A program made the translations under genes and the position numbers. 64,000 bases of DNA from Piromyces finnis (Eukaryota > Neocallimastigomycota > Neocallimastigomycetes > Neocallimastigales > Neocallimastigaceae): the NCBI GenBank assembly GCA_002104945.1, contig MCFH01000060.1, positions 248,001 to 312,000 on the forward strand, read 5' to 3'. Position 1 is the first letter of the stretch. Each line of letters starts with the position of its first letter. The notes under the pieces were generated by a model, which was not told where the DNA came from, made no database searches, and worked only from the letters and a program-made list of their open reading frames with translations. Positions 12,961-23,732 of this stretch are shown in pieces.

Positions 12961-15660
12961 AATATTAAATATTAAATAAATAAATAATATATTATACTAT
13001 ATTATATTAAATGATAATATTATTAATAAAAATATAATTATTAATAAATATTAATAAATATTGTAAATATTATTAAATATTAAAATTAATAATTATTAAT
13101 AAATGATGATGCAATTTTTTATTTAATTTTTATGCTTTTTTTAATTTAAAAATTATTTTTCCTTTTTTTAGGCAGAACCAAAAAAAGTATTTATACACAA
13201 GAAAATCTTTTTTTTTTTTACTTACTTTTCTTAGCAAAATTATTTTTTTTCTTTTTATCAAAAGATTAAGCAACAAACAAAGCGGCTGATTTTTAATAAA
13301 TCAAACCAAAAAAAAGCTACAAAAAACAAAAGCAAAAAACAAGCAACAAAAGCAACAAACAAAGCAAAAAACAAAACAAAAAATATTTTTAAAAATTTAT
13401 AATATTAAATATTAATAACAATAAATTTAATAGTTTTAATAATAATAAATCCAAATAACAAAAAAAAACACAATACTCTTAAATAATAGTGCTATTGGAT
13501 TTTTTTTTTTTTTTTTAACAAAAATAAAAGCAAAATATATTTTAGGATAAATTAGTAATATTAGAATTTTTTATATATATTTTATATTTTTTATTTTATA
13601 GTTTTAGCATTTTTTATATATTTTATAGTATTTTTTTTACTACTTAACGACATCATAATATATTTAGTAATATAGTAAAAAAAAAAAAAAGAAAAAGACA
13701 TTTACATTTTATAGTTTTAGATCAAATAGTATGTTATCATAGTTTTTAAACTATTTCTTTAATAATATAAATATAATTTATATATATACATATCTATATT
13801 TTTTATTAAAAAAAGTAATACCATTTTAATTTATGACTTGAAAAAATAATACTTTTCTTTTTTTTATATTATATCATAGAATAAACAATATTTTTATTAA
13901 AAATTATTTTTATTTAATTTATTTATTGGGCTTATAAAATCGTAAGTGTTCTTTTTTAATATGTTTCATACTCTTTTTTTTTTTTTAAAAAAAAAAAACA
14001 ACTAATTAAAAAAATTATATTTTCATATCTTTAAAGATTTCTATTTTTTTTTATGCAAGAAATTAGACAGAAATATTTGTAATAAACCCATAACAAAAAA
14101 AAAAAAAAAACAAAAAAAAAAAAAAACTTTACAAACCAAACCAAAAAAAAAACTAAATTTTAATAATAACTATGAATAATAACAATTGTTATCCTTTGAG
14201 AAATAAAAGAAATATTTTCATATAACAGTTAACTATTCTTTCCTAATACCAAAAGCGAAATTCATTAATAATATATTTACATCATAATAATATAATACAA
14301 AAAATAATAACGTTTTAGAACATATACTCATTAATTAATTATAAAATATTATCAATAAACTCAACAACGCTATAAATAATCCAAAAAAAAAACATTGTTT
14401 TTAAAAGAAGAACACAACTTAAAAGTTATTCTCATTTTTTTATAAAGGGTTGTTTCAACCATTGAAAAATACCTATTCAATTAGGCAATTTATTCACGCT
14501 AGCAAAAGAATTTTAAATATTGCATTCGCAACTATTTATAATCTTTGTTTCTTAATAAAAGTACTTTGTGTACTACAACTACATACCTAACCTAACTACA
14601 TCATTATTCGATATACTCTTAACTTAATTCAAAACATGCATAAATTAATTCACTAATATTTTTTTAATTTTTTCATAAAAAAATTTAACGCCTTTTTTTT
14701 TGTAAAAGTATACCTACAAAAATAATACTAATTTTTATAGTAAAACCAACGTTCAAAATATAAAAAGAGAAAAAATAAATAGTATATATATATTTTTCAA
14801 TATATATATTTCTTTTAAGATAGCTATTATCTTTACATTTTTATACAACCATCAAATTAATCCTTATCAAAATTATCTAAATGATTTAACAAAAAAGATA
14901 AATTTATTATAGTTTCATTAAAGAAAATTTTATATTCCTGAAACGAAGAAAGTCATTTTCAACTACGAAAAAGTAATTTTTGAAATCGAAATCATTTAAT
15001 TGGAAAAATAACAAAAAAAAAAAAAAAAAAAAAGAGAAAAAACATTTTACACGATATATTTAAAAATCTATATACAAAAAAAAAAAAATTCTAGAAACAA
15101 TTTATTGTTTGGAAATAAAAAAAAGTTTTTAAAGGCCATCCTTTAATATCAACAAAGAATTCATTCATTGTACTATTAGATAACAAGAAAAATTATCTAC
15201 TCAACTTGTATTTTTTATTATTTGTTCACGAAAGTGTGAAACTTTTAATAAAAATATTTAGCAGAAAAATAATTTATTTCAGTTGACAAATTTGTAACTT
15301 TTAAACCCGATTGCTCGTTTAAAAATTATATTTTGATCAATTCCATATAATTTATTAATTCGAAAAAAAAAGCGACAACTCACTTTTATTATTCAAGTAT
15401 CTATTATTTTGTTTTAATTTTAAATAATTTTTTAAAATTTAAACAAATCAAAAAATAAAAAAAAATTTTTTTTGTAAATATAATCAATTTTTCAAAAAGA
15501 GAAAGTTTTTTAAAATATAATATCTTCAAGGTCAGTCCTACTGAAGAAGAAGAAAGAGATTTGTGAAGCAAAGGAAAATAAACCAAAAACCAAAAAACGA
15601 AAAAAAAAAATTGATTTATATCATAAAAACAACAAAATAAATAAAAAGACTTTATTCAAC

Positions 15661-18600
15661 ATGCCAGATAAAGATATCGATCCTGAACATTTATTAGGAA
15701 AAGTACTTCCATTCTCCGGAGGTTTAAAACTTGAAAGTATTTTAGGATATGGTTCATTTGCCACGGTATACAAAGCAGTGAACAAGGAAGGTCATGTTTT
15801 TGCCGTTAAATGGCTTAATAAAATTGGAATGACGGAAAAAGAAAAAACACTTCAAAAGGATGAAGTCATGTACATGAAAATGCTTGGTGATCATAAAAAT
15901 ATCATTCGTCTTTACGATGTCATTGAAACAAGTGAATCCCTTTTTCTAATTTTAGAGTGTTGTACCACCGATTTATACGAACTTATCACACAGTCTGAAA
16001 AGCAGTTGGAAATACCACGTGTCAAACGTTATTTTAATGAATTGTGTGATGGCGTTAGCCATTGTCACAACAATCATATCTTTCATCGTGATTTAAAGCC
16101 AGAAAATATTCTTTTATCTGAAGATGATCATTGTAAGATTTCAGATTTTGGCTTGTGTTGTTTCGATGAATGGACCAATGATTTCAACTGTGGTAGTTTA
16201 AGATACATGTCTCCTGAATGTATTGAAAATGAAGATGACTATGATGATGAAGATGACTATGAAGATGATGATGACTATGATGATTATGACGATAACTACT
16301 ATGGTGGTAGAAGAAAAAGAAAAAATGAAAGAGATGGATTAGAATGTAATTCAAAAGGTAGTGATGTCTGGGCCTTAGGAGTTATTCTTATCAATATGAT
16401 TTTTGGTCAAAATCCATGGTCATCTGCTGATATGGAAAATCCAACGTTTAACATGTTCATTTGTCAGGATTCTAATGTCCTACAGAGAAAGTTGGGTCTT
16501 TCTGATCAATTTAACCGTATTGTTAAACGTATGTTCTCCAAAAATGTCTATGATCGTTATAGTTTAGAGGAGCTTCGTGCTGAAGTTAATCGTATTGATG
16601 TCTTTGCCGATTTCAGTAAGAGAGTCAGTAATTATCTTGGTGTTGATGAAGACTTTACCAATACCTCCGATATCGTTTCTGATGAAAACAAGGAAGAGGA
16701 AGACGATGGTAGTCAATACGATAATTATGATGACTATGATGATTGGTATCAAGAAGATATTTATGATGATCAACGTGATCATGCTGTCGTTCCAGATATC
16801 GATACATTAGAATTAGAAAATGAAAATGGAGAACCAGAACCTTTTGATTATTCATTCAATTACAAGAGTAATGTTCCTGCTATTGGATCTTGGGGGGATG
16901 ACTTTGATGATGAAGACATGGCCACTGAATTAACACCAAGAGTCATGGATACTATGGAAGAAGAAGAAGAAGAAAATTATACCTCTACTTCCAACAAGAT
17001 AAAATCTTATATCAACCCATCCTATCATGATACCTCTATTCCTATGAGTTGGGAGAATCGTGATGATACCAATGATTCTACTACTATCAAAGAAAATAGA
17101 AACGAATCCATTGAATGGGAAAAGGTAGAACAACACGAGAGTAAGAACAACATGTCCATTTTTGACTATGCCTACTCCAAAGATAAAATGAATGAATGGA
17201 GAAAGGAAGATGAAGAAGATCAAACCGAAAGTGAAGAAAGTTTAACCACCCCTACCATTGAAAAAATTCATTCTTTCAGTCATAATAAGCTATTTGAAGC
17301 TGCCATAAGAAAGAATGCCAGTGGTGGAAACAAACAACATGGTCTTGTCAATAAAAAGTCGGTTCAACTTCGTTGGGAAGATCTTTTTGATTCTGATGAA
17401 GATCAAAAGAATGAAGAAACCCGTGGTATAAACGATTCTATCACATCTTCACAGAACGATGAAGAGGAACGTCCAAAGAATAGATTCCAAATTAGTGAAC
17501 AAGTTCTTCCAAGTTCATGGAATTACCAACAAGGTTTGAGTTGGGGTGATATGATGGATGATGAAGATGAAATTATTCCATCTAAACCTCAACCTGAAGT
17601 TGTCTTGGCCCAACCACCAAATAAAGCAAAACCAAAGCAAAAACCAAAGCAAATTAAAACAGCCTTTACCAAGGAAAGTAATGAAAATTTATTCAAGAAA
17701 GAAAAAGTTCCAGTATCTTCAGAAGTTTTCTCCATGACCACTCCTTCTCTTCTTACCAATGGTATGCAAAAGAAATTCAAGGAGATTACCAAAAAGAATC
17801 ATAAAGAAAAGAAATCTCAAAATTCCAAGAGTAAACGTAAGAATTCCAAGGAAGCAACAGCAACAACATCAACAGCTGTTTCAGTTGTAGTAAAAGATAA
17901 GGAAACACGTCGTCATCATAAATCAAAGAAAGAAAGTCGAGAAAAAGAAGAGGAAAGAAGTTCAGGCGCCGATGCCATCAAGATCAAATTATCAAAACAC
18001 AAGCATCACCATAACCATTCAAAAACCACATCCACCGAGAAATCGATTGGTAAAAGTAAAAAATCATCGACCAAACATAGTCATAAATCCAACAAATCAG
18101 ATAAAATTGATGCCACTTCCTACCATCCTTTATTCACGGTCGATACATTGACCGTTCCCCAAATCGGCTATTCCTCTGAAACTGTCGATGACATGTCCAG
18201 TAGTACCGCAAATGTTACCTCTGAAATGCATCGTAAGAACAAGAGTAAAAGCAAGAATAAAAATAAAAACAATAGTAAACATCATCATAAACATGATCAT
18301 AAACATAAATCTACCACTTCCTCCAAACAAAATCAACCAAAGTCCACCACTTCTCATGTCAATCCTCCACCGACATCTGTACAATTAGATTGGGAAGATT
18401 TATTTAGTAGTGATGGAGAGGAAAAGACAACCACAACCAAAACAGAATCTATCAAGATAAATAACAAAAGCTTTACCCAAGATGAGGCTATCGAAGCGGA
18501 AGATGAACTCTTTAACCTTTCTAATAATATTAAAGCCCTTGATATTGGAAATGAAAAGGTGAATCAAAATACCTCTTCTACTGTAAATAAAATGGTAGAT

Positions 18601-18663
18601 TCTGCTATTTCCGTGAGTGAAACCAATTTATCAAAAGAAATAAAAAATTTAAATTTACATTAA
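15661..18663 (+). CDS. Ser/Thr protein kinase, Ran1/Sks1/Vhs1/Ksp1-like, with long disordered tail
   Basis: A single-exon 1000-residue protein. The kinase domain is at about 24-325: Gly loop GYGSFATV (29-36), ATP-binding Lys50 in FAVKWLNK, catalytic HRDLKPEN (Asp144), DFG (Asp162), GSLRYMSPE (to Glu186) and SDVWALG (Asp235). All catalytic residues are present, so it should be active. GSxRYMSPE and the VILINMIFGQNPW stretch match the fungal Ran1/Ksp1/Sks1/Vhs1 group, which acts in nutrient and meiosis control. An acidic Asp/Tyr-rich insert (about 190-222) sits just after the APE-equivalent motif, where most kinases have only a short link. The 670-residue tail is acidic, then Lys/His/Ser-rich (NLS-like basic clusters), with repeated Trp-acidic motifs at Trp411, 464, 572, 628 and 911. 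The start is the first Met, 23 residues before the fold. Confidence 0.92.
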   Translation: MPDKDIDPEHLLGKVLPFSGGLKLESILGYGSFATVYKAVNKEGHVFAVKWLNKIGMTEKEKTLQKDEVMYMKMLGDHKNIIRLYDVIETSESLFLILECCTTDLYELITQSEKQLEIPRVKRYFNELCDGVSHCHNNHIFHRDLKPENILLSEDDHCKISDFGLCCFDEWTNDFNCGSLRYMSPECIENEDDYDDEDDYEDDDDYDDYDDNYYGGRRKRKNERDGLECNSKGSDVWALGVILINMIFGQNPWSSADMENPTFNMFICQDSNVLQRKLGLSDQFNRIVKRMFSKNVYDRYSLEELRAEVNRIDVFADFSKRVSNYLGVDEDFTNTSDIVSDENKEEEDDGSQYDNYDDYDDWYQEDIYDDQRDHAVVPDIDTLELENENGEPEPFDYSFNYKSNVPAIGSWGDDFDDEDMATELTPRVMDTMEEEEEENYTSTSNKIKSYINPSYHDTSIPMSWENRDDTNDSTTIKENRNESIEWEKVEQHESKNNMSIFDYAYSKDKMNEWRKEDEEDQTESEESLTTPTIEKIHSFSHNKLFEAAIRKNASGGNKQHGLVNKKSVQLRWEDLFDSDEDQKNEETRGINDSITSSQNDEEERPKNRFQISEQVLPSSWNYQQGLSWGDMMDDEDEIIPSKPQPEVVLAQPPNKAKPKQKPKQIKTAFTKESNENLFKKEKVPVSSEVFSMTTPSLLTNGMQKKFKEITKKNHKEKKSQNSKSKRKNSKEATATTSTAVSVVVKDKETRRHHKSKKESREKEEERSSGADAIKIKLSKHKHHHNHSKTTSTEKSIGKSKKSSTKHSHKSNKSDKIDATSYHPLFTVDTLTVPQIGYSSETVDDMSSSTANVTSEMHRKNKSKSKNKNKNNSKHHHKHDHKHKSTTSSKQNQPKSTTSHVNPPPTSVQLDWEDLFSSDGEEKTTTTKTESIKINNKSFTQDEAIEAEDELFNLSNNIKALDIGNEKVNQNTSSTVNKMVDSAISVSETNLSKEIKNLNLH

Positions 18664-19085
18664 AAATTTTATAGAATTCTTTCACATCCGTTATTCTTTT
18701 TTTCATCTCTAACATTAGATGAAATGATCCTTTTTTTTTTTTTGGTTTTATATTATAAAAAAAAAAAAAAAGATGGTAATCATGAAAAAAATTTTTATTT
18801 CAATTGAAAAAATGGTTTTTTTTTCTACAAAAAATTTTAATAGTAAAAAATAAAAAAAATGTAAAAAAAAAAAAAAAAAAATTATTAACATTCTTTAGAA
18901 AAAAAAAAATAATTTTTTTTTTTTTTTTAAATAAAACGCAATAAAACAAAATAAAAAAAAAAAAGTTTAAAAAGTAAAGGAGTGTTTCTAGGTTTAAGGT
19001 GTGAGTGTTTGTGTTTTATCAGGCGGTAAGAGTTGAATGTATGTAGGTGGTGGGTGTGGGGGTGTGATGAATTTTGTAGTAGACT
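18664..19085. other. 3' flank of the kinase gene
   Basis: Homopolymer-rich 3' flank, then a GT/TG-rich patch at about 18980-19070. I see no gene. Confidence 0.5.
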
Positions 19086-19145
19086 ATATTTATTGTTTAT
19101 TTCTAATCCATTTTAAATTAATAAAGTCTTGATATTTTATTAAAT
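19086..19145 (-). pseudogene. left part of a RanBP1 gene relic
   Basis: Bases 19089-19108 match 20 of 20 with 33084-33103, inside intron 2 of the intact RanBP1 gene. Bases 19122-19133 match 33168-33179 in exon 2 with one difference. The order and strand agree with the gene, with a deletion between the two blocks. The matching right part of the relic is at 20226-20325, beyond the LINE fragment. Confidence 0.6.
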
Positions 19146-19149
19146 TATG

Positions 19150-20210
<1,061 letters not shown>

Positions 20211-20225
20211 AAAAAATAATAATTA

Positions 20226-20325
20226 TTCAAGCTTGCAAACAGGTTCAAAATGAACATCTGGGGAGGTAACAACTTCTTCGGTATTCTTAGTAGCGTCAAT
20301 CATTTTCAATCAATAACAATCTTTA
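20226..20325 (-). pseudogene. intron-1-less RanBP1 5' relic
   Basis: The minus strand reads MIDATK (ATG at 20303) joined directly to [20 protein letters not shown]. This equals exon 1 plus the start of exon 2 of the RanBP1 gene at 32535-33620, with intron 1 precisely absent (junction at 20285/20286). About 20 bases of the 5' leader also match. It stops exactly where the LINE fragment begins. It is a retro-copy or an ancestral-gene relic, now non-functional. Confidence 0.85.
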
Positions 20326-20330
20326 GAAAA

Positions 20331-20590
20331 AAAAAAAAAATTCATGACATGTTTAGTTGTACTTTGCTGACAAGTTGATACAAGAAATTTTTAATATTTC
20401 TTTTCTTTTAAATATATATATTCAAACATTATTATGTCATTTCGATACACGTATTAGACTTATCATCGATAATATTATAACATATTTGGACAAATGACAT
20501 TTTGGTTTACCATTGAACTATCTAACTAAACAAACAAACAAACAAACAAACAAACAAACAAACAAACAAACAAACAAACAAAAAAACAAA

Positions 20591-20673
<83 letters not shown>

Positions 20674-20995
20674 ATATATTTAAAATGTTTTTATTTTTCT
20701 TTATTTTAAGGTTAATGTAGTACAGGTCACAAAACTAGGTTGTGGTGACTTTTTTTGATATTTTAATTTTTCTTATATAAACTTGTTAATTTTTTTTTTT
20801 CTTAAAAAAACATAACAAGCAAATTAAACAATTAAATATTTTTGTAATTGTTTAATTACTCTATTTGTATTTTGTATTTTATTTTGTATTATTTGTATTT
20901 CTTTTATATTTGAAATTTGTATTATTTGTAATTTTATATTATTTTTACTTTTTTTTTTTTTTAATTTTAAAGACAGCAAAACATTTATTTTTTTT
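20331..20995. other. intergenic DNA with tetranucleotide repeats
   Basis: Contains (CAAA)n at 20525-20580 running into (TAAA)n to about 20675, then AT-rich sequence. I see no gene. Confidence 0.6.
20525..20675. repeat. (CAAA)n then (TAAA)n tetranucleotide repeat
   Basis: About 13 CAAA units pass directly into about 21 TAAA units, an uninterrupted compound microsatellite. Confidence 0.97.
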
Positions 20996-21682
20996 TTAAT
21001 AAAATAATATTAATAATAATAAAGAAGCCATTAATAAAATACTATTAACTTTAACAGTATAGGCATTGCTAGTCATAATATGTCTAGATTTACATTCATC
21101 GGACTCTAATTTAGAAATCATCAAATCTATTGCTTTAATTTCTTGGTATGAAAATTTTTCCTCCATAAATGATAAATTTTCAATAGCTCCTATTGATTCT
21201 AGATTAAAACGCTTAGCACGTTCAACTAAATCGTCAGTGCATTTTTCAGAGTAACATGTATCATCTATAGCCATTTCTCCACCAGTATGTGTTAGTACAT
21301 GTAAGGAATAAGGACATAAATTACCTTTTTCATCAAAAAAACATTTAAAAGATAAAGAATTTATGACTTGTTTAAATACAATTGGTTGAATAAATTCTTT
21401 AAACATAGAATTTTTACTACAAATAGGGAATTGTTTAGTTAAATCAGATTCATAAAAACGTTGACATTTTTCAGAATACATGTCTTCACATTTTCTTTTA
21501 TAATTGCTCAAATCAATTTTTGGCATGCATCTACCTAAATCAGAATTTTTTAATTCAATAGCACATTCTTCAGAAGCAATTTCTTCATTTTCAATAGTGG
21601 TATCATCTCTTTTGAAAATAACAGAACTGGCCAAAGAAGTAATAGTAAATAATAAAATAGTATAAAATTTAATAATATTCAT
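20996..21682 (-). CDS. secreted Cys-rich, probably GPI-anchored protein
   Basis: A single-exon 228-residue protein. The N-terminus MNIIKFYTILLFTITSLASS is a signal peptide, followed by KR (possible dibasic cleavage). The body has ten cysteines, several in pairs 5-10 residues apart (for example ECA, RCM, KCE, KCQ and KCF, LCP and TCY, KCT), suggesting five disulphides. The C-terminus has a small-residue and polar region (TSNAYTVKVN) then a hydrophobic end (SILLMASLLLLILFY), the form of a GPI-anchor signal. So it is likely a cell-surface or wall protein. I recognise no named family. It looks intact, with the first Met fitting the signal peptide. Confidence 0.82.
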   Translation of the reverse strand: MNIIKFYTILLFTITSLASSVIFKRDDTTIENEEIASEECAIELKNSDLGRCMPKIDLSNYKRKCEDMYSEKCQRFYESDLTKQFPICSKNSMFKEFIQPIVFKQVINSLSFKCFFDEKGNLCPYSLHVLTHTGGEMAIDDTCYSEKCTDDLVERAKRFNLESIGAIENLSFMEEKFSYQEIKAIDLMISKLESDECKSRHIMTSNAYTVKVNSILLMASLLLLILFY

Positions 21683-22370
21683 TTTAATTTATTAAACTAT
21701 TTTATTATTATTATTAAAAGAAGCTACTATTATTATTAAATTATTAAATAGAATTAGTTTTATAATTATTAAATTTAGAATTTTTATTTTTTTTTTTTTT
21801 TTAATATATAGAAAAAAAAAAAAAGTTCACTAATCAAATTTTTTACCAGAAAAAAAAAAAAAAACCAATAGATGAAATATTTACCTTACCACATCCATGA
21901 GATTAAAAATAAAATTTGACCTTTTAAGCGGTATATATGATGAGCACATTTATAAAAATATAATTTTATATTGAATTAACCTTATTGTAAAAGTGTCAGT
22001 CAATAAAAAGGTATAAACTTTTTCAGTCATAAGATTATTGTTGTTAATAATTATAACATTCCCTGACTTATTGGAGTTTTTTTTTTTTTTTGAAAAAATT
22101 ATTAGTGTATTCCTTTTTTAATTTTTTATAACCAAAAAAAATAATTAAATAAAAGTTGTCTTTGATATTCATATTGTACATGTTGTATATATATTTTTTA
22201 AAATTTATTATTGTGTGCACTTTGCTTTAGTTTTGTGGTATATAATTGCTGGTAATAAGAATAATCTTGAGTATAATAAAAATTAAAAAAATTACAAAAA
22301 AGTGAAATTTTAGAAAAAATTCTGGTTAAGAGTCTGGTAAGGGTCGAATTTCTTCTGGCTAAAAAGTCTG
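21683..22370. other. intergenic AT-rich DNA
   Basis: 5' flank of the secreted-protein gene; I see no gene. Confidence 0.5.
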
Positions 22371-22379
22371 ACTAAAATC

Positions 22380-23130
22380 TAGGATAAATGCTAATTTTTA
22401 AAGTATTTGAAAGAATACAATTTATTATAATGAAGGTGATTTCGAGCCAGAGGATATTAAATTATTAAAAATGGAAAATAATAATTTCAAGAGATTTTTA
22501 TTACTTTAATGAAAAAGGAAAAAAAAACAATAGAAGCGCTAGAAAAAATTTTAAAAAAAAAGAATTGTTTGAAAACTATAAAAATGAAATTATAGATTTA
22601 TTATTAAGTTTTAGAGGCCAATATAAATATAATTAAAGAGTTTCAGTAATAAATAAAAATATCTATGTTTATCATAAAAAGGATGTAATAGAAATTATAA
22701 AATCATTAGTTGATAAAGGTATTAATATTAGAAGATTTATTGAATTTTTATTTTAAAAGTAAATATTAATGATGATACATTATTACATATTGCTTCTAAA
22801 CCATACCTATTTTAAAACACTTACGAGTATGAAAATAACAATAGAATATTTAATAAAAAAAAAAAAAAAAATAGGCACTAATGTAAATAATAAAGGTGAA
22901 ACCTGTATTGTTCATTTTTCTATTATTACACTAAAGTAATATTAATGTATACCTAATCCTCCAGAAAATCTAGGATAAATACTAATTCATCTTGTAAAAA
23001 AAAAAAAAAAAAATTGCAAACAAATAAAAAATGAAGTACTATTATGAAAGAGAAGAAATGTCTATATAAAATGTTAATTGATTATAATGCAGATATAAAA
23101 TAAACAAGATGTTAGTATAGAAATAATCAA
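22380..23130 (+). pseudogene. ankyrin-repeat protein pseudogene
   Basis: Fragments in several frames read as ankyrin-repeat helices: FENYKNEIIDLLLSFRG (about 22565-22615), VIEIIKSLVDKGINIR (about 22687-22733), VNINDDTLLHIASKPY (about 22760-22807), IEYLIKK with GTNVNNKGETCIVHF (about 22840-22920) and KCLYKMLIDYNADIK (about 23058-23102). DTLLHIA and the hydrophobic YLI-GTNVN-GET pattern are hallmark ankyrin consensus elements. Many stops and shifts at poly-A runs show decay. No start or upstream domain is found. Confidence 0.7.
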
Positions 23131-23300
23131 AGAATGAATGTAAGGACAACCTCACAGAAAATGATTATATTTATGATCATCAATTACACACTTTCGCTTT
23201 ATGATAATAATAAAAAATTTTTTTTTTATTTTATTTTTTTCCCTCTTCTTTAAAAATGAAAATATTTTAAATATCTACATTAATGCCTAGTATTTTATTT

Positions 23301-23304
<4 letters not shown>

Positions 23305-23345
<41 letters not shown>
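23305..23345. repeat. poly-T tract
   Basis: About 37 uninterrupted T. Confidence 0.95.
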
Positions 23346-23348
<3 letters not shown>

Positions 23349-23732
23349 AATAATAAATGACCATTAAAAATGTATATTTGAGAAGGAGGAATAAAATAGG
23401 TGTTGCTATTTTTTAAAAAGATAATTTTTTTTTACCTTTTTTAGATAATCAATAGTTAATACTTTTTTATAAATATAAAAAAAAAAAAGAAAAAATTTAA
23501 AGATATTCAATTTTTATTAGATGAAATATTGTTTGGTATTGTAATATCCTTTTGTAGGATTAAAAAAAAAATAAACTTTTTAAAGTTTTCGTGATTTACT
23601 ACGGGTGATACGTGTACTTATGGCTGGTGAACTAATAAAGAAAAAATAAAGAATATATAAAAAGGTTAAATTAGATTGAAAATATATATATATATCCTAA
23701 TTAATATGAATTTTAGGTCTGTAAAGATGAAA

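Larger units (their letters stand above)
8191..15660. other. 7.5 kb gene-poor region upstream of the kinase
   Basis: No gene can be supported. It holds a microsatellite (10391-10640), a minisatellite (12665-12960), many homopolymers and a slightly GC-richer patch at about 11030-11720. A 93-codon open frame at 11138-11419 lies in that patch but shows no family signature and has a poly-T/Lys bias. The last few hundred bases are presumably the promoter and 5' leader of the kinase. Confidence 0.55.
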
